DNA from: Ponticaulis profundi
GTDB taxonomy: Bacteria > Pseudomonadota > Alphaproteobacteria > Caulobacterales > Hyphomonadaceae
Assembly: GCF_042659465.1 (NCBI RefSeq)
Contig: NZ_JBHSSW010000012.1
Span: 248,001 to 312,000 of the forward strand
DNA length: 64,000 nucleotides
Direction: 5' to 3'
The position numbers and the translations under genes were made by a program. Shown in pieces: positions 7,634 to 17,064 of this stretch. The notes beneath the pieces are model-generated. The model had not been told where the DNA came from and did not search any database. It saw nothing but the letters and a program-made list of their open reading frames with translations. Every line of letters begins with the position of its first letter. Position 1 is the stretch's first letter.

Positions 7634-9202
7634 ATGGCCGGAGCGAAAGCACACGCGCATTTTGTCCAGATCACCCGGGAACAGGCGAAGCTGACACCAG
7701 ACGGCATTGCGATGTGGTTTGAAGACCGCGAGACGACGTTTCACCAGTTGGATGAGCGTGCCAGTCAGATTGCCAACGGGCTGATCGATGCGGGTGTGAC
7801 GCCAGGCGAACGTGTCGCTTTTCTCGGAAAGAACATGGATGTCTATTACGAGATCCTGTTTGGTGTGGTGAAGGCGCGCGGAGCGATGACCGGGGTCAAT
7901 AACCGCCTCGCGCCGCCAGAAATCGCGTATGTCGTCAACGATTCAGAAGCGAGCGTTCTGTGCGTCAGTCGGGATTATTTCGACGCGGTCGATGCCATTC
8001 GCGCGGAATGTCCAAAGTTGAAAACCATTATCGCCATCGAGGGCGAACATCATGGCTGGCTGTCCTTTGAGAGCTGGCGAGATGCGCAATCGCCTGCCGA
8101 CCCGATGCTCGACAATCAGGATGATGATGACGTCATCCAGCTTTATACCTCTGGTACGACCGGGTTTCCGAAAGGCGTTCAGCTCTCCAGCGCCAATTAT
8201 CAGGCGTTCATGGAGCGCGCCTTCTCTCTGCCATGGGCGAAGTATGAAACTGGCGAGCGCGTGATGAATGCGATGCCGCTTTTCCACGTGGCCGGTGTCA
8301 ATATTGGTGTGCTGGCCGTGGCGCAGGGCGCGCAGACGCTGATCCTGCGGGAAGTGGACCCGGTGCTCATCCTGAAGCTCGTGGAAGAGAAGAAGATCAA
8401 TCATGCCTTCTGGGTGCCGGCGGTCATTTTGCTCCTGTCGCAGCAACCGAACTTTCGAGACGTCGATTTCTCGTCTCTGAAGCAGGTCTCCTATGGCGCA
8501 TCCCCGATCGCCGAAGACCTGCTGAAAGAAGCCGTTGAGGTGATGGGGTGCGGCTTCACGCAGCTTTATGGCCTGACAGAGACGATTGGTGCGGGCACAA
8601 ATCTGCCGAATGAAGGGCATGACATTTCCAAAGGCAAATTGCGTTCCTGCGGTGTGCCATGGCCGGGCGCGCTGGTTCGCACGGTCGATGAAAAGGGCGA
8701 GCCGACCGCAGCCGGAGAGGTTGGCGAGATCGTTATCAAGGCGCCGTTCGTTATGAAAGGGTATTGGAACAAGCCCGAAGCGACCGCTGATGCCATCCGG
8801 GATGGATGGTTCCATACCGGTGATGCGGGCTATTTCGACGAGGATGGCTATCTCTATATCCATGACCGCGTGAAAGACATGATCGTGTCCGGCGGCGAGA
8901 ATGTGTATCCGGCCGAAGTCGAGAACGCGATCTTCAGTCACCCGGATGTGGCCGATGTTGCCGTGATCGGTATTCCATCGGAAAAATGGGGTGAAGAGGT
9001 CAAAGCCTTTGTGGTGAAAAAGCCGGGCGCTGATCCAGCACCGGACAGCATTATCGCTTTCGCACGAGAGCGGATTGCGGCCTACAAAGTCCCGAAATCC
9101 GTCGACTTTATTGATGCCCTGCCAAGAAACCCGTCAGGCAAGATTCTGCGCAAGGATCTGCGTGAACCATACTGGAAGGATCAGAAGCGTCGCGTCGGTT
9201 AG
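7634..9202 (+). CDS. Long/medium-chain acyl-CoA ligase (AMP-forming)
   Basis: A complete 522-residue ANL-superfamily ligase. Motifs in order: P-loop YTSGTTGFPKG (171-181), the aromatic NAMPLFHVAGVN, adenine-binding YGASPI and QLYGLTETIG, hinge DGWFHTGDAGYF and HDRVKDMIVSGGENVYP, and the C-terminal catalytic lysine in NPSGKILRKDL. It activates a carboxylic acid, probably a fatty acid, to acyl-AMP and then the CoA thioester. RBS AGAGGGAG lies eight bases before the ATG. It is divergent from the PNPOx-fold gene and followed after 108 bases by an MFS gene that may or may not share its transcript. Confidence 0.92.
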   Translation: MAGAKAHAHFVQITREQAKLTPDGIAMWFEDRETTFHQLDERASQIANGLIDAGVTPGERVAFLGKNMDVYYEILFGVVKARGAMTGVNNRLAPPEIAYVVNDSEASVLCVSRDYFDAVDAIRAECPKLKTIIAIEGEHHGWLSFESWRDAQSPADPMLDNQDDDDVIQLYTSGTTGFPKGVQLSSANYQAFMERAFSLPWAKYETGERVMNAMPLFHVAGVNIGVLAVAQGAQTLILREVDPVLILKLVEEKKINHAFWVPAVILLLSQQPNFRDVDFSSLKQVSYGASPIAEDLLKEAVEVMGCGFTQLYGLTETIGAGTNLPNEGHDISKGKLRSCGVPWPGALVRTVDEKGEPTAAGEVGEIVIKAPFVMKGYWNKPEATADAIRDGWFHTGDAGYFDEDGYLYIHDRVKDMIVSGGENVYPAEVENAIFSHPDVADVAVIGIPSEKWGEEVKAFVVKKPGADPAPDSIIAFARERIAAYKVPKSVDFIDALPRNPSGKILRKDLREPYWKDQKRRVG

Positions 9203-9310
9203 AGCGCGCGCCGAGGCATTTCATAAAAACCTGAAGTATGTGGCGTCTTTCGTTCATCCAAGCTAGGAAGCACAGCGTATAGCGCGTGGAAGACGACACA
9301 GGGGCTTGAA

Positions 9311-10621
9311 ATGGGCGCAACGCCAGACTGGCTGAAGCCTGCGATGCAGGCGATCAATATTGATGACGAAGGCCGGGCCTGTAAGGATATACCTGAAGCG
9401 GCCTGTCGCCAGGAAGGCGGAAATGTCCTTCGTCATGTTGCGTCGCTCTCATTGTCGAAAAGTGCAGACGGGCTGGTTGATCCAAAGCTGGTGCTTAGCT
9501 GGCTGCTGACCACACTGGGTGCGCCGGCGCTGTTTATTGGCATGCTGGTGCCCATTCGCGAGGCTGGTGCCTTGCTGCCGCAATTGTTCACCGCCGGATT
9601 TCTTCGCTCGATTCCACAACGCAAATGGGTGTGGTCGGTCGGAGCTGCATGTCAGGGCTTGTCGGCGATCGCAATCGCTCTGTCAGGATTGTTTCTGGAG
9701 GGGCGGGCTGCGGGCTTGGCGGTTCTGGGCGCTCTGGCGGTTCTGGCGCTGGCACGCAGTGTCTGTTCGGTCTGTTATAAGGACGTTCTTGGAAAGACCG
9801 TCGACAAATCGAAGCGCGGGCAGACGACTGGTCTGGCTGGCTCTCTCTCGGCTGTCGTTGTCATTATCTATGCGTTGTTATTGTCCTTCGGGCTTCTGGA
9901 GCGCATGACCCTTGTGATCTCGGGCCTGTTTCTGGCGGGCGCAGCCTGGCTGTTGGGCAGTCTGATCTTTACGGGTCTGAAAGAAGAGCCTGGAGCCACC
10001 GAAGGCGGAAAGAACGCCTTCAATGAAGCGATGAAAAATGTGTCGCTGCTTGGCACAGAGGCGCAACTTCGGCGATTTATCATTGTCCGTGCGCTGTTGA
10101 CCGCGACGGCTTTGGCACCGCCCTTCATGGTCAGTGCAGCCAGCCAGCAAGGGCAGGGCGCGTTTGAAGCGCTCGGCTTTCTGGTGCTCGCATCTGCCAG
10201 CGCAAGTCTGATCAGCAGTTATGTCTGGGGCTGGCTCTCTGACCGGTCCAGCCGGAAAGTTTTGATCTTTTCAGGGCTCGTGGCGGCCGTGGCTCTGGTC
10301 ATTACGCTTGTGCTCATGGAGATAGACGGGCTGGGGAATCTCTTCGCTTTGCCGCTGATTCTCTTCATTCTGATGATTGCTTATCAGGGCGTGCGCCTCG
10401 GGCGGTCCACACATCTGGTGGATATGGCTGACAAGGAAACACGTGCGGCGTTTACCGCGCTTTCGAACACGGTGATTGGAATCATTCTGCTTTTTGGCGG
10501 ATTGTTTGGCGTGCTGGCTGAGACGCTTGGTCTTGTCTGGGTGCTCGGCCTGATGGCCGTCATGTGTGTGCTCGCAGCCTTTATCGGGCTGGGGCTGGAC
10601 GAGGTCCAGGAAAACGCCTGA
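9311..10621 (+). CDS. Major facilitator superfamily transporter
   Basis: A 436-residue integral membrane protein with about ten to twelve hydrophobic segments (for example WLLTTLGAPALFIGMLVP, AGLAVLGALAVLALA, LFALPLILFILMIAYQ, VIGIILLFGGLFGVLAE). A soluble N-terminal stretch of about 60 residues precedes the first helix, longer than usual. The central loop (KEEPGATEGGKNAF) divides two halves as in MFS carriers. WGWLSDRSSRKVLI is the conserved loop 2-3-type motif, here in the second half. Substrate unknown. It follows an acyl-CoA ligase gene, so export or uptake of an organic acid is possible but not shown. Confidence 0.8.
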   Translation: MGATPDWLKPAMQAINIDDEGRACKDIPEAACRQEGGNVLRHVASLSLSKSADGLVDPKLVLSWLLTTLGAPALFIGMLVPIREAGALLPQLFTAGFLRSIPQRKWVWSVGAACQGLSAIAIALSGLFLEGRAAGLAVLGALAVLALARSVCSVCYKDVLGKTVDKSKRGQTTGLAGSLSAVVVIIYALLLSFGLLERMTLVISGLFLAGAAWLLGSLIFTGLKEEPGATEGGKNAFNEAMKNVSLLGTEAQLRRFIIVRALLTATALAPPFMVSAASQQGQGAFEALGFLVLASASASLISSYVWGWLSDRSSRKVLIFSGLVAAVALVITLVLMEIDGLGNLFALPLILFILMIAYQGVRLGRSTHLVDMADKETRAAFTALSNTVIGIILLFGGLFGVLAETLGLVWVLGLMAVMCVLAAFIGLGLDEVQENA

Positions 10622-10789
10622 GTTTTCGACTCAAAAAAAACCTTACTCTTTCTAATGCCTTAATGAAAAAGGCAAGTATAACAATTGACTGAGCGACAGC
10701 ATGTCGCGCGTCAAAACACGCACTATGAGTAGGGGCAAAAGAGGTGCACATAGGGCTCATCAACAAATCGCGCAGACGGAGAGCGCAAA

Positions 10790-11455
10790 ATGTCTAAGTC
10801 CAAATATGTTTTCTTTGCCCTTGCAGCAGCAATGATGGGTACAACTGCTCTGGCTCAGGAAAATCCATGGCAGGTTCGCGGTCGTGTGCTGGGTGTGTAC
10901 CCAAGTGAAAGCGGTGACCTCAGCGTTGCTGGCGCGCCACTCGGCGGCAATGTCGATATCGACGCGGGTTATGTTCCTGAGCTCGACATCACTTACTTCT
11001 TCTCAGACAAGATCGCTGCAGAGCTAATCCTTGGCGTGACACCACACGATGTGACAGCAACCAATGTCGCAGCTGTAAACGGTGCGAATGTCGACCTCGG
11101 TGACGTAACACTTCTGCCGCCAACTCTGACACTGCAGTATCACTTCAAGAACGACTCCAAGTTCACGCCATACATCGGTGCTGGCCTGAACTACACACTG
11201 TTCTTCGATGAGAATGCCGGTCCGGTCGCAGATGATATCGACTATGACGCAAGCTTTGGCGGCGCGCTGCAGGCTGGTCTGGATGTCGACCTTGATGGTG
11301 AGCCAGGCGGCTGGCTGTTCAACGTCGATGTCAAGAAAATCTGGATCAACACCGATGTGACGGTCGACTTCACAACCGCACTTGGTGCGACTGTGAAAGC
11401 AGACGTCGACATCAACCCAACTGTCGTTGGCGTTGGCTTCGGTTACAAGTTCTAA
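10790..11455 (+). CDS. ompW: OmpW-family outer-membrane protein
   Basis: A 221-residue protein with a signal peptide ending ALAQ and an eight-stranded beta-barrel pattern. N-WQVRGRVLGVYP, the periplasm-facing ELDITYFFSDKIAAELI, TLTLQYHFKND-KFTPYIGAGLNYTLFF and a final GVGFGYKF with C-terminal phenylalanine are hallmark OmpW segments. OmpW forms a small hydrophobic channel in the outer membrane. It stands alone with a 168-base upstream region and a strong terminator behind it, so it is monocistronic. Codon use is strongly biased to GCT/GGT/GTT relative to neighbours, in keeping with high expression. Confidence 0.93.
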   Translation: MSKSKYVFFALAAAMMGTTALAQENPWQVRGRVLGVYPSESGDLSVAGAPLGGNVDIDAGYVPELDITYFFSDKIAAELILGVTPHDVTATNVAAVNGANVDLGDVTLLPPTLTLQYHFKNDSKFTPYIGAGLNYTLFFDENAGPVADDIDYDASFGGALQAGLDVDLDGEPGGWLFNVDVKKIWINTDVTVDFTTALGATVKADVDINPTVVGVGFGYKF

Positions 11456-11528
11456 GTTGAGCCTCCCCCAGGCGTAGTGACTGGGTCACAAGGAAAAATA
11501 CCTATTTATTTTGATAGGTGACCCATAT

Positions 11529-11555
11529 GGGGCGGAAGTTTCCGCCCCTTTTTTT
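11529..11555 (+). terminator. Rho-independent terminator after ompW
   Basis: GGGGCGGA (11529-11536) pairs with TCCGCCCC (11541-11548), followed by seven T. A second weak hairpin, ACCTAT...ATAGGT, lies just before it (about 11501-11520). Confidence 0.88.
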
Positions 11556-11658
11556 ATGTTTTTTCTGTAATTGACGTAGCGTTACTTGCGGTTGAGCATC
11601 TTGGCCATTCCCTGCATTTGTATATGATCAATAAAAACGAAAATCAGGGAGGTTATAC

Positions 11659-13512
11659 ATGGCCGACGGACAAGTTCTGCCGCCGTTCAGGAAGCTCGCG
11701 CAGAAGCAGCCTGACATTGAAATGCGTCGTACCGATGAGGGTGTGATCTATCTCACGCCGCGTCAGACGCCGGGCGATCGCCCGAAAACCATTCCACATT
11801 GCCTCGCTGAACGTGCGCAGGAGCATCCGGATCGTCCTTTCATCCGGGAACGCAATCCGAAAACCGATGCGTGGGAAGGCCTCACCTATGGCGAAGCCCA
11901 GCAGGTGACCGACAGCCTTGCTCAGGCCTTTCTGAATATGGGAGCCGGCCCGGATGCGCCGGTCATGATTCTGTCCGGCAACAGCGTTCGTTCCGCCATG
12001 GTCATTCTGGCGGCTCAGAAGATCGGGGCGCCTGCTGCGCCGATTTCGGTGCCGTATTCGCTGATGTCGACGGATTTCGACAAGCTGAAGCATTGCTTTG
12101 GGGCTGTGAAGCCAGCTGTGATTTTCGTTGAGCAGTATGAGCCGTTCAAGCCAGCGCTTGCGGCGCTCGAACTCGGCGACTGCAAGGTGTTCACGGCGGA
12201 AGAGACCTCTGACGATGTGCTCGCCTATGACGATCTGGCGAAAACGCCTGCGACAGATGCCGTGACCAAAGCCATGGACACGCTCACCGACGACAGCATT
12301 GGTAAATATCTCTTCACGTCCGGATCAACCGGCATGCCAAAGCCTGTGCCGCAGACACAGGGTGCGATGTGTTCGATGATTGCAGGTCAGGAAGGTCTGC
12401 GTGATGACGCCCGGGACCCGGACCATGATCCGGATGCGATTCCGCAAGCGCTCGACTGGCTGCCATGGAACCATATTTCCGGCTCCAATGTGAACTTTAA
12501 CGGCATGCTCTGGGCGGGCGGTACCTTCTGGATTGATGGCGGCAAGCCGACACCGGCGCTTTTCCATGTGACCCTGAAGAATCTGAAAGAGGTCTCTCCG
12601 CACAGCTTCGGGACGGCGCCAATTGCCTTGTCCATGCTGGCCGAAGCGATGGAAGAAGACGAAGAGCTTCTGAACGCCTTCTTCAAGAATGTGCGCGCGG
12701 TTGGCTATGGTGGTGCGACCCTGTCGGACGATCTGTACGACCGGATTCAGGATCTGGCGATCAAGGCGACCGGCAAGCGTATTCCGATCGTCACCATGTA
12801 TGGCGCTACCGAAACGCAGGGCATCACGGTCGTTCACTGGGAAGCCGAACGGGTTGGCCTGATCGGCCTGCCTCTGCCTGGCATGACGATCAAGCTAGTG
12901 CCGGTTGGTGCCAAGCTGGAAGTGCGCGTCAAAGGCCCGTCGGTTATGCCGGGTTATCTGAACATGCCGTCGAAGAATGCAGAAGTCTTTGATGAAGAAG
13001 GCTTTTACTGTCTGGGTGATGCGGCGATCATGGTCGATGAAAACGACCCGAACAAAGGCATTATCTTTGATGGCCGTGTCGGCGAGGACTTCAAACTGTC
13101 CTCTGGGACCTGGGTCAGCGTCGGTACGCTGCGTCCGGATTTCAATGCCGCGCTCTCGCCGCTCGTGTTTGACAGCGTGATCTGCGGTCAGGACAAGAAC
13201 TATATCGGCGCATTGATCTGGCCGTCTCCGGCAACGATGGAGCACATGATCAAGGACAAGGGCAGCCCGGAAGCGGCCATGATGGCGCTTTATGGCGAAC
13301 TTGAGAAAAAGGCGAAGGCCTTTAACGCCGCTGAGCCGGGATCTTCTCGTCGGATCAAGCGGATCAAGGTTCTGACCGAGCCGCCGAGCATTGATGCGGG
13401 CGAGATCACGGACAAAGGCTATGTGAACCAGCGCGCCACGCAGGATCACCGTGCCAAGGATGTGGCTGACCTGTTCACAGATCCGGCGCCGCAGGGTGTT
13501 CTGGTGCTGTAG
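11659..13512 (+). CDS. Feruloyl-CoA synthase-like acyl-CoA ligase
   Basis: This 617-residue ANL ligase has the features of the feruloyl-CoA synthase branch: an N-terminal YLTPRQTPGDRPKTIPHCL segment, the P-loop FTSGSTGMPKPVPQTQ (219-234), LPWNHISGSN, YGGATLSDD, TMYGATETQG, and above all GEDFKLSSGTWVSVGTLR and DKGYVNQRA, which are special to this group. The enzyme would make the CoA thioester of ferulate or a related hydroxycinnamate or other aromatic acid. Its partner hydratase-lyase and vanillin dehydrogenase are not in the window, so the true substrate is open. RBS GGGAGG precedes the ATG. It converges with a TonB receptor across a shared terminator. Confidence 0.85.
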   Translation: MADGQVLPPFRKLAQKQPDIEMRRTDEGVIYLTPRQTPGDRPKTIPHCLAERAQEHPDRPFIRERNPKTDAWEGLTYGEAQQVTDSLAQAFLNMGAGPDAPVMILSGNSVRSAMVILAAQKIGAPAAPISVPYSLMSTDFDKLKHCFGAVKPAVIFVEQYEPFKPALAALELGDCKVFTAEETSDDVLAYDDLAKTPATDAVTKAMDTLTDDSIGKYLFTSGSTGMPKPVPQTQGAMCSMIAGQEGLRDDARDPDHDPDAIPQALDWLPWNHISGSNVNFNGMLWAGGTFWIDGGKPTPALFHVTLKNLKEVSPHSFGTAPIALSMLAEAMEEDEELLNAFFKNVRAVGYGGATLSDDLYDRIQDLAIKATGKRIPIVTMYGATETQGITVVHWEAERVGLIGLPLPGMTIKLVPVGAKLEVRVKGPSVMPGYLNMPSKNAEVFDEEGFYCLGDAAIMVDENDPNKGIIFDGRVGEDFKLSSGTWVSVGTLRPDFNAALSPLVFDSVICGQDKNYIGALIWPSPATMEHMIKDKGSPEAAMMALYGELEKKAKAFNAAEPGSSRRIKRIKVLTEPPSIDAGEITDKGYVNQRATQDHRAKDVADLFTDPAPQGVLVL

Positions 13513-13536
13513 CCAGCCGCTACATCTGAACTAAAA

Positions 13537-13560
13537 AAGCCCGCTCGATTGAGCGGGCTT
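13537..13560. terminator. Bidirectional terminator between convergent genes
   Basis: AAGCCCGCTC (13537-13546), loop GATT, GAGCGGGCTT (13551-13560), with A-rich and T-rich flanks on the two sides. It ends both the feruloyl-CoA synthase-like transcript and the TonB receptor transcript. Confidence 0.9.
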
Positions 13561-13583
13561 TTCTGTTGGATCGGATGGTCCGA

Positions 13584-15830
13584 TCAGTTTTTCCAGCTGA
13601 CCTCGACGCCGACAATGCGCGGCTCGTTGACGAAACCTGTCAGGTTGTTGAAGTCGATGCCGCCTTCGAGGACTTCTTCGTCCAGAATGTTGCGAGCAAA
13701 AAGGGCTGCTTCATAGCCGCGATCGGATTTGTAGCCGAGACGCAGGCCGCCTTCCCAGTATCCCTCCTGGCTGTATTCGATGGACTCATAGAGGAAGAAA
13801 TTGGTCTCGCCCTTGAAGGCCCAGTCGGTGTAGGCGAACAGCTCGCCGCCCGGTACAGGCACGGCATAGCGTGCGGTGACGTTTGCAATCCATTCCGGCG
13901 CGTTCGGGAACGCGTTTCCGGAAATGTTGTATCCGAGGAAGTTGCCGTCATCGTCATAAACTTCCGGGTCCAGAACCGTACAAGGCGCACCGCAGCCAGG
14001 GGCGACCAGAAGGTCATCCTTGATTTCGGTGTGGTTGTAGGAAAGGCCCGCCGTCAGGAACAGGTTCTCAATCGGTGCCGCTTCAACATCGGCTTCGAAG
14101 CCGTAACCTTCGCCTTCATCTGCGTTGAACAGGGCAACCGTGTTGTTCAGGCCGCCGACGATTGTCAGCTGTTGATCGCTGAGCGTGTAGTAGAAGGCGC
14201 TGAGGTTTGTCCGTACGCGGTTGTCGAAGAATTCCGACTTCAGACCGGCTTCATAAGACAGAACCGTTTCGGAGTCGGCCTCAGACACGGTATCGCCAAA
14301 CACGAGGCGTCCCTGAATGCTTGGGCCGCGGAAGCCTTTTGCAATCCGGGCATAGAGATTCATATCATCGGTATAGGCGTAGGTCGCAGAGACGTCCCAA
14401 CTGACCTGATCATCGCCAGTCGAACCGGAAATCGGGCCAAGCGGGCCAGCGCCCGATGGGCTGAGGAGGCGAGCGACCGTGAAGTCCTTGTTTTCATCGG
14501 TAAAGCGCGCGCCGCCTGAGACGGTCAGTTGTTCCGTCAGATCATAAGACAGAGAGCCAAAAAGCGCGAAGGACTGCGTTTCACCCTCGCGTGTGGCAAG
14601 GCCGTCCAGTGGTTTTGCCGGGTCGAAAGTCGCATGGCTGACGGATGTGATGGACACATCTTCGTCGAACAGGAAGACACCTGTCTGACCGCGAACCTTG
14701 CCACCATTGTCGAAGGCGAGGCGCAATTCGTGCGTTGTCTGGGTGAGGTCGTCGACGGTGCCGCCGGTTTCGGAATTAAACGGAATGAAGCCCGGTCCGA
14801 AATATCCCATGAAAGAAGCGCCATAGCCGCCATCAATGTCGCCAACCGAGTCGACATTCGCTGTCTCGCGACCGAAGACATAGGTCAGGTCCAGGCTGTC
14901 TGTGAGCGACTTGTTCATCGTCAGCGTGACACCCCAGGCTTCCTGATAGAGGCGGTTCAGGCCGTCGAAATAGACCGTGTCGCGATCAAAGTTCGAACCG
15001 AGACCCTGCTGGCCCTGATCAATGATGTTGGCGCGGAAGAGGCGGGCGCTCGATTTGTTGGTGCGACCGTGAATGTTCAGAAGCGCCGAGAAGTCATTGT
15101 CGAACGGCGTGAAGAGCAGTTGGACGCGCCCTGCATACTCCTGGAAACCTTCATAAGCGTCATCAATGCCAAGATAGGCGTTGTCGACATAGTCATCCCG
15201 ATATTGGTAGAGGCCGGACACACGAACAGCCAGAGCTTCATCAACGCGGCCGCCGACAGCGCCTTCGGCTTCAACCGTGTTGTATGTGCCGTATGACAGG
15301 CTGGTATAGGCATCCAGCTCATCGGTTGGCTTCTTGGAGTCAAACTTGATGATGCCGCCCGGCGTGTTGCGACCGAACAGTGTGCCTTGCGGGCCGCGCA
15401 GCACTTCAATGTCTTCGAGGTCGAAAACCGGGTAACCCTTGAGGATCGGGTTTTCGTACGGAACGTCGTCATAAACGAGGGAGACCGGCTGAGACGCGTT
15501 CAGATCGAAATCGGTGTTGCCGATGCCGCGAATGTAGAAACGTGGAAAGGCGCGCCCGAATGAGCTTTCCGCAATAACGCTTGGCACGCGCGCTGAGAGA
15601 AAGCGGATGTCTGCACCGCCAGACGAAATGACATCGAGCTTTTCACCGGCAATATTCGTGACGGAAACCGGCACGTCCTGCAGGCTTTCTTCTACGCGCT
15701 GCGCGCTGACGGTCACAGTGTCGAGGCGGGCTTCAGCTTCTGTTTCTTGCGCGAAGGCTGAAGTGGCGTTCAGGCTTACGAGCGCGAGGCCGACAGATGT
15801 CGACGCGAGGAGATGTTTGACTAAGCGCAT
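13584..15830 (-). CDS. TonB-dependent outer-membrane receptor
   Basis: A complete 748-residue receptor. It has a signal peptide ending AFAQE, a plug domain beginning LDTVTVSAQRVEESLQDVPV (about 36-55), GPQGTLFGRNTPGGIIK (about 141-157), the conserved plug motif, and a long beta barrel ending VGVEVSWKN. It takes in a large nutrient across the outer membrane using TonB energy. The plug and barrel style (VPVSVTNIAGEKL, NTPGGIIKFDSKKP) is that of the broad alphaproteobacterial and sphingomonad receptor group whose substrates are often aromatic or plant-derived compounds. Convergence with a feruloyl-CoA synthase-like gene fits that, but is only context. Confidence 0.93.
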   Translation of the reverse strand: MRLVKHLLASTSVGLALVSLNATSAFAQETEAEARLDTVTVSAQRVEESLQDVPVSVTNIAGEKLDVISSGGADIRFLSARVPSVIAESSFGRAFPRFYIRGIGNTDFDLNASQPVSLVYDDVPYENPILKGYPVFDLEDIEVLRGPQGTLFGRNTPGGIIKFDSKKPTDELDAYTSLSYGTYNTVEAEGAVGGRVDEALAVRVSGLYQYRDDYVDNAYLGIDDAYEGFQEYAGRVQLLFTPFDNDFSALLNIHGRTNKSSARLFRANIIDQGQQGLGSNFDRDTVYFDGLNRLYQEAWGVTLTMNKSLTDSLDLTYVFGRETANVDSVGDIDGGYGASFMGYFGPGFIPFNSETGGTVDDLTQTTHELRLAFDNGGKVRGQTGVFLFDEDVSITSVSHATFDPAKPLDGLATREGETQSFALFGSLSYDLTEQLTVSGGARFTDENKDFTVARLLSPSGAGPLGPISGSTGDDQVSWDVSATYAYTDDMNLYARIAKGFRGPSIQGRLVFGDTVSEADSETVLSYEAGLKSEFFDNRVRTNLSAFYYTLSDQQLTIVGGLNNTVALFNADEGEGYGFEADVEAAPIENLFLTAGLSYNHTEIKDDLLVAPGCGAPCTVLDPEVYDDDGNFLGYNISGNAFPNAPEWIANVTARYAVPVPGGELFAYTDWAFKGETNFFLYESIEYSQEGYWEGGLRLGYKSDRGYEAALFARNILDEEVLEGGIDFNNLTGFVNEPRIVGVEVSWKN

Positions 15831-16177
15831 GCGTTCCGTCCGATGTTGAAGAGTTCGATCTGGTGAAAAGCCCTCAGGCTATATGTCCACATTGCGATGA
15901 GGGGCCGCGGTATTCCCGTGTCCGCGTGGCTTTCTCTTTTCTCAAGTAGAGGTTCTATTCAAGCCAGAATGAAGTGTTCGGGTTAAAATGAGACAGTTTC
16001 GTCACAATGCGTGTCGCGTTGGCCACATGGGTGCATTAAATTCGTTCAATTGGAGAGATTGGCGGCGGTTTGCGTTGCATCAAAGAAACAATCCGCGTCC
16101 TAAAACGCTGAAGCCTGTCAGCGAGATATCTGACCATTCCGGAAAATGGTATCACAAGTGGCAGTGAGGAGGGGATC
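15831..16177. other. Intergenic region between divergent genes
   Basis: These 347 bases separate the TonB receptor and the COG3650-like lipoprotein, which read outward. I see no convincing ORF, RNA gene or repeat. Both promoters must be here; the receptor side is AT-rich with long T and C runs, but no clear -35/-10 pair can be assigned. The lipoprotein has GAGGAGGGG as ribosome binding site at 16166-16174. Confidence 0.6.
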
Positions 16178-17056
16178 ATGTTTCGGACAGAGACGCAGAG
16201 GCTTTTGCCGGTTTGCTTCAGTCTGGCAGTACTGATGGCGGCTTGTTCTGACGGAGCGAGCATGACCGATGTGTCCGAGGTTCCAGCTGCGACCGAGACA
16301 GACGCAACCGACCTGTTGATCGAGCCGCCTCAAGGCTCCGAATTGGAAGCAGAGCCTCTGGAGCTGGAGGAGCCGGAAACGCTGCCGGAAGCCGTCGCCC
16401 GTGACATTGATTTCTGGAATCTCCCTTTGCCCTTGCTGGCAAGCGGAAGTGAACCCTTCTGGACGGCTGAGGTTGATCGCCAGTGGATTGTCTTTGAACG
16501 TCCGGGGCTGCCGCTCATTGAAGTGCCGATCGAAGCGTTTGAAAATAGCGACGAACAGGTCACGCTGACATCAGGTGATTTGACGGTCTCCCTGACACGG
16601 TCGGCTTGTGTGAGTGCCAGCGGTTCGGAAAATCCACTGTCGATGACGATCGCCTATGAGGAGATCGACTATCAGGGCTGTGCCGGTCCATCAGATTCTG
16701 AAGGCGCTCATGTTGGCGAAGATGCAGACTGGAAGCCGCTGATCATCAGTTCCCTGACAGCGATTGATGCCTGTCTTGAGGCAGCTGTCGAGCCAAGGCT
16801 GGTGCGCGCGCTTTATCCGCGCGAGCCTGGCACCATCGGTATGGTGCTTGAGGATGAGATTGGTCAGCTTGAAGAATGCGGCGCGGACCTGCAAACCGGC
16901 GAGTTGTATTTCCTTGATCCGATCAGTCAGCAACAGGCGCAGGCCTGGATATCCGGACCGGCCAGTTTTGCGCGGGCGGGGCATAGCCCTGTCTGTGAAG
17001 GTGGCTCAGTCCTGGAGAATGGCATCGGCTCTTACCACCCGTCCGGCTGCAAATAG
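16178..17056 (+). CDS. Lipoprotein with COG3650-type domain
   Basis: The 292-residue product has a signal peptide with lipobox LMAAC. A Glu/Thr/Ala-rich linker (about 28-75) leads into a domain starting LLASGSEPFWTAEV (about 86-100) and ending in MTIAYEEIDYQGCA, a pairing typical of the COG3650 group of uncharacterised envelope proteins (some with META-like folds). The C-terminal part, with several cysteines, is not recognised. Predicted to be anchored in the envelope. It converges with dsbB, 8 bases apart; its cysteines may be oxidised by the Dsb pathway, an inference from position only. Confidence 0.75.
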   Translation: MFRTETQRLLPVCFSLAVLMAACSDGASMTDVSEVPAATETDATDLLIEPPQGSELEAEPLELEEPETLPEAVARDIDFWNLPLPLLASGSEPFWTAEVDRQWIVFERPGLPLIEVPIEAFENSDEQVTLTSGDLTVSLTRSACVSASGSENPLSMTIAYEEIDYQGCAGPSDSEGAHVGEDADWKPLIISSLTAIDACLEAAVEPRLVRALYPREPGTIGMVLEDEIGQLEECGADLQTGELYFLDPISQQQAQAWISGPASFARAGHSPVCEGGSVLENGIGSYHPSGCK

Positions 17057-17064
17057 CGAAACGG

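Noticed and set aside
7943..8941. 332-codon open frame on the minus strand inside the acyl-CoA ligase gene
   Set aside because: It lies wholly antisense to a gene with full ligase motifs, has His/Arg/Ile-rich composition typical of antisense frames in G+C-rich DNA, and no domain.
10622..10789. TTGACT near 10685 as a -35 box for ompW
   Set aside because: No -10-like hexamer lies 16-18 bases downstream; the nearest TATGAG is 33 bases away.
13566..14519. 317-codon plus-strand frame opposite the TonB receptor
   Set aside because: The receptor on the other strand is complete with clear motifs; the antisense text has no recognisable domain.
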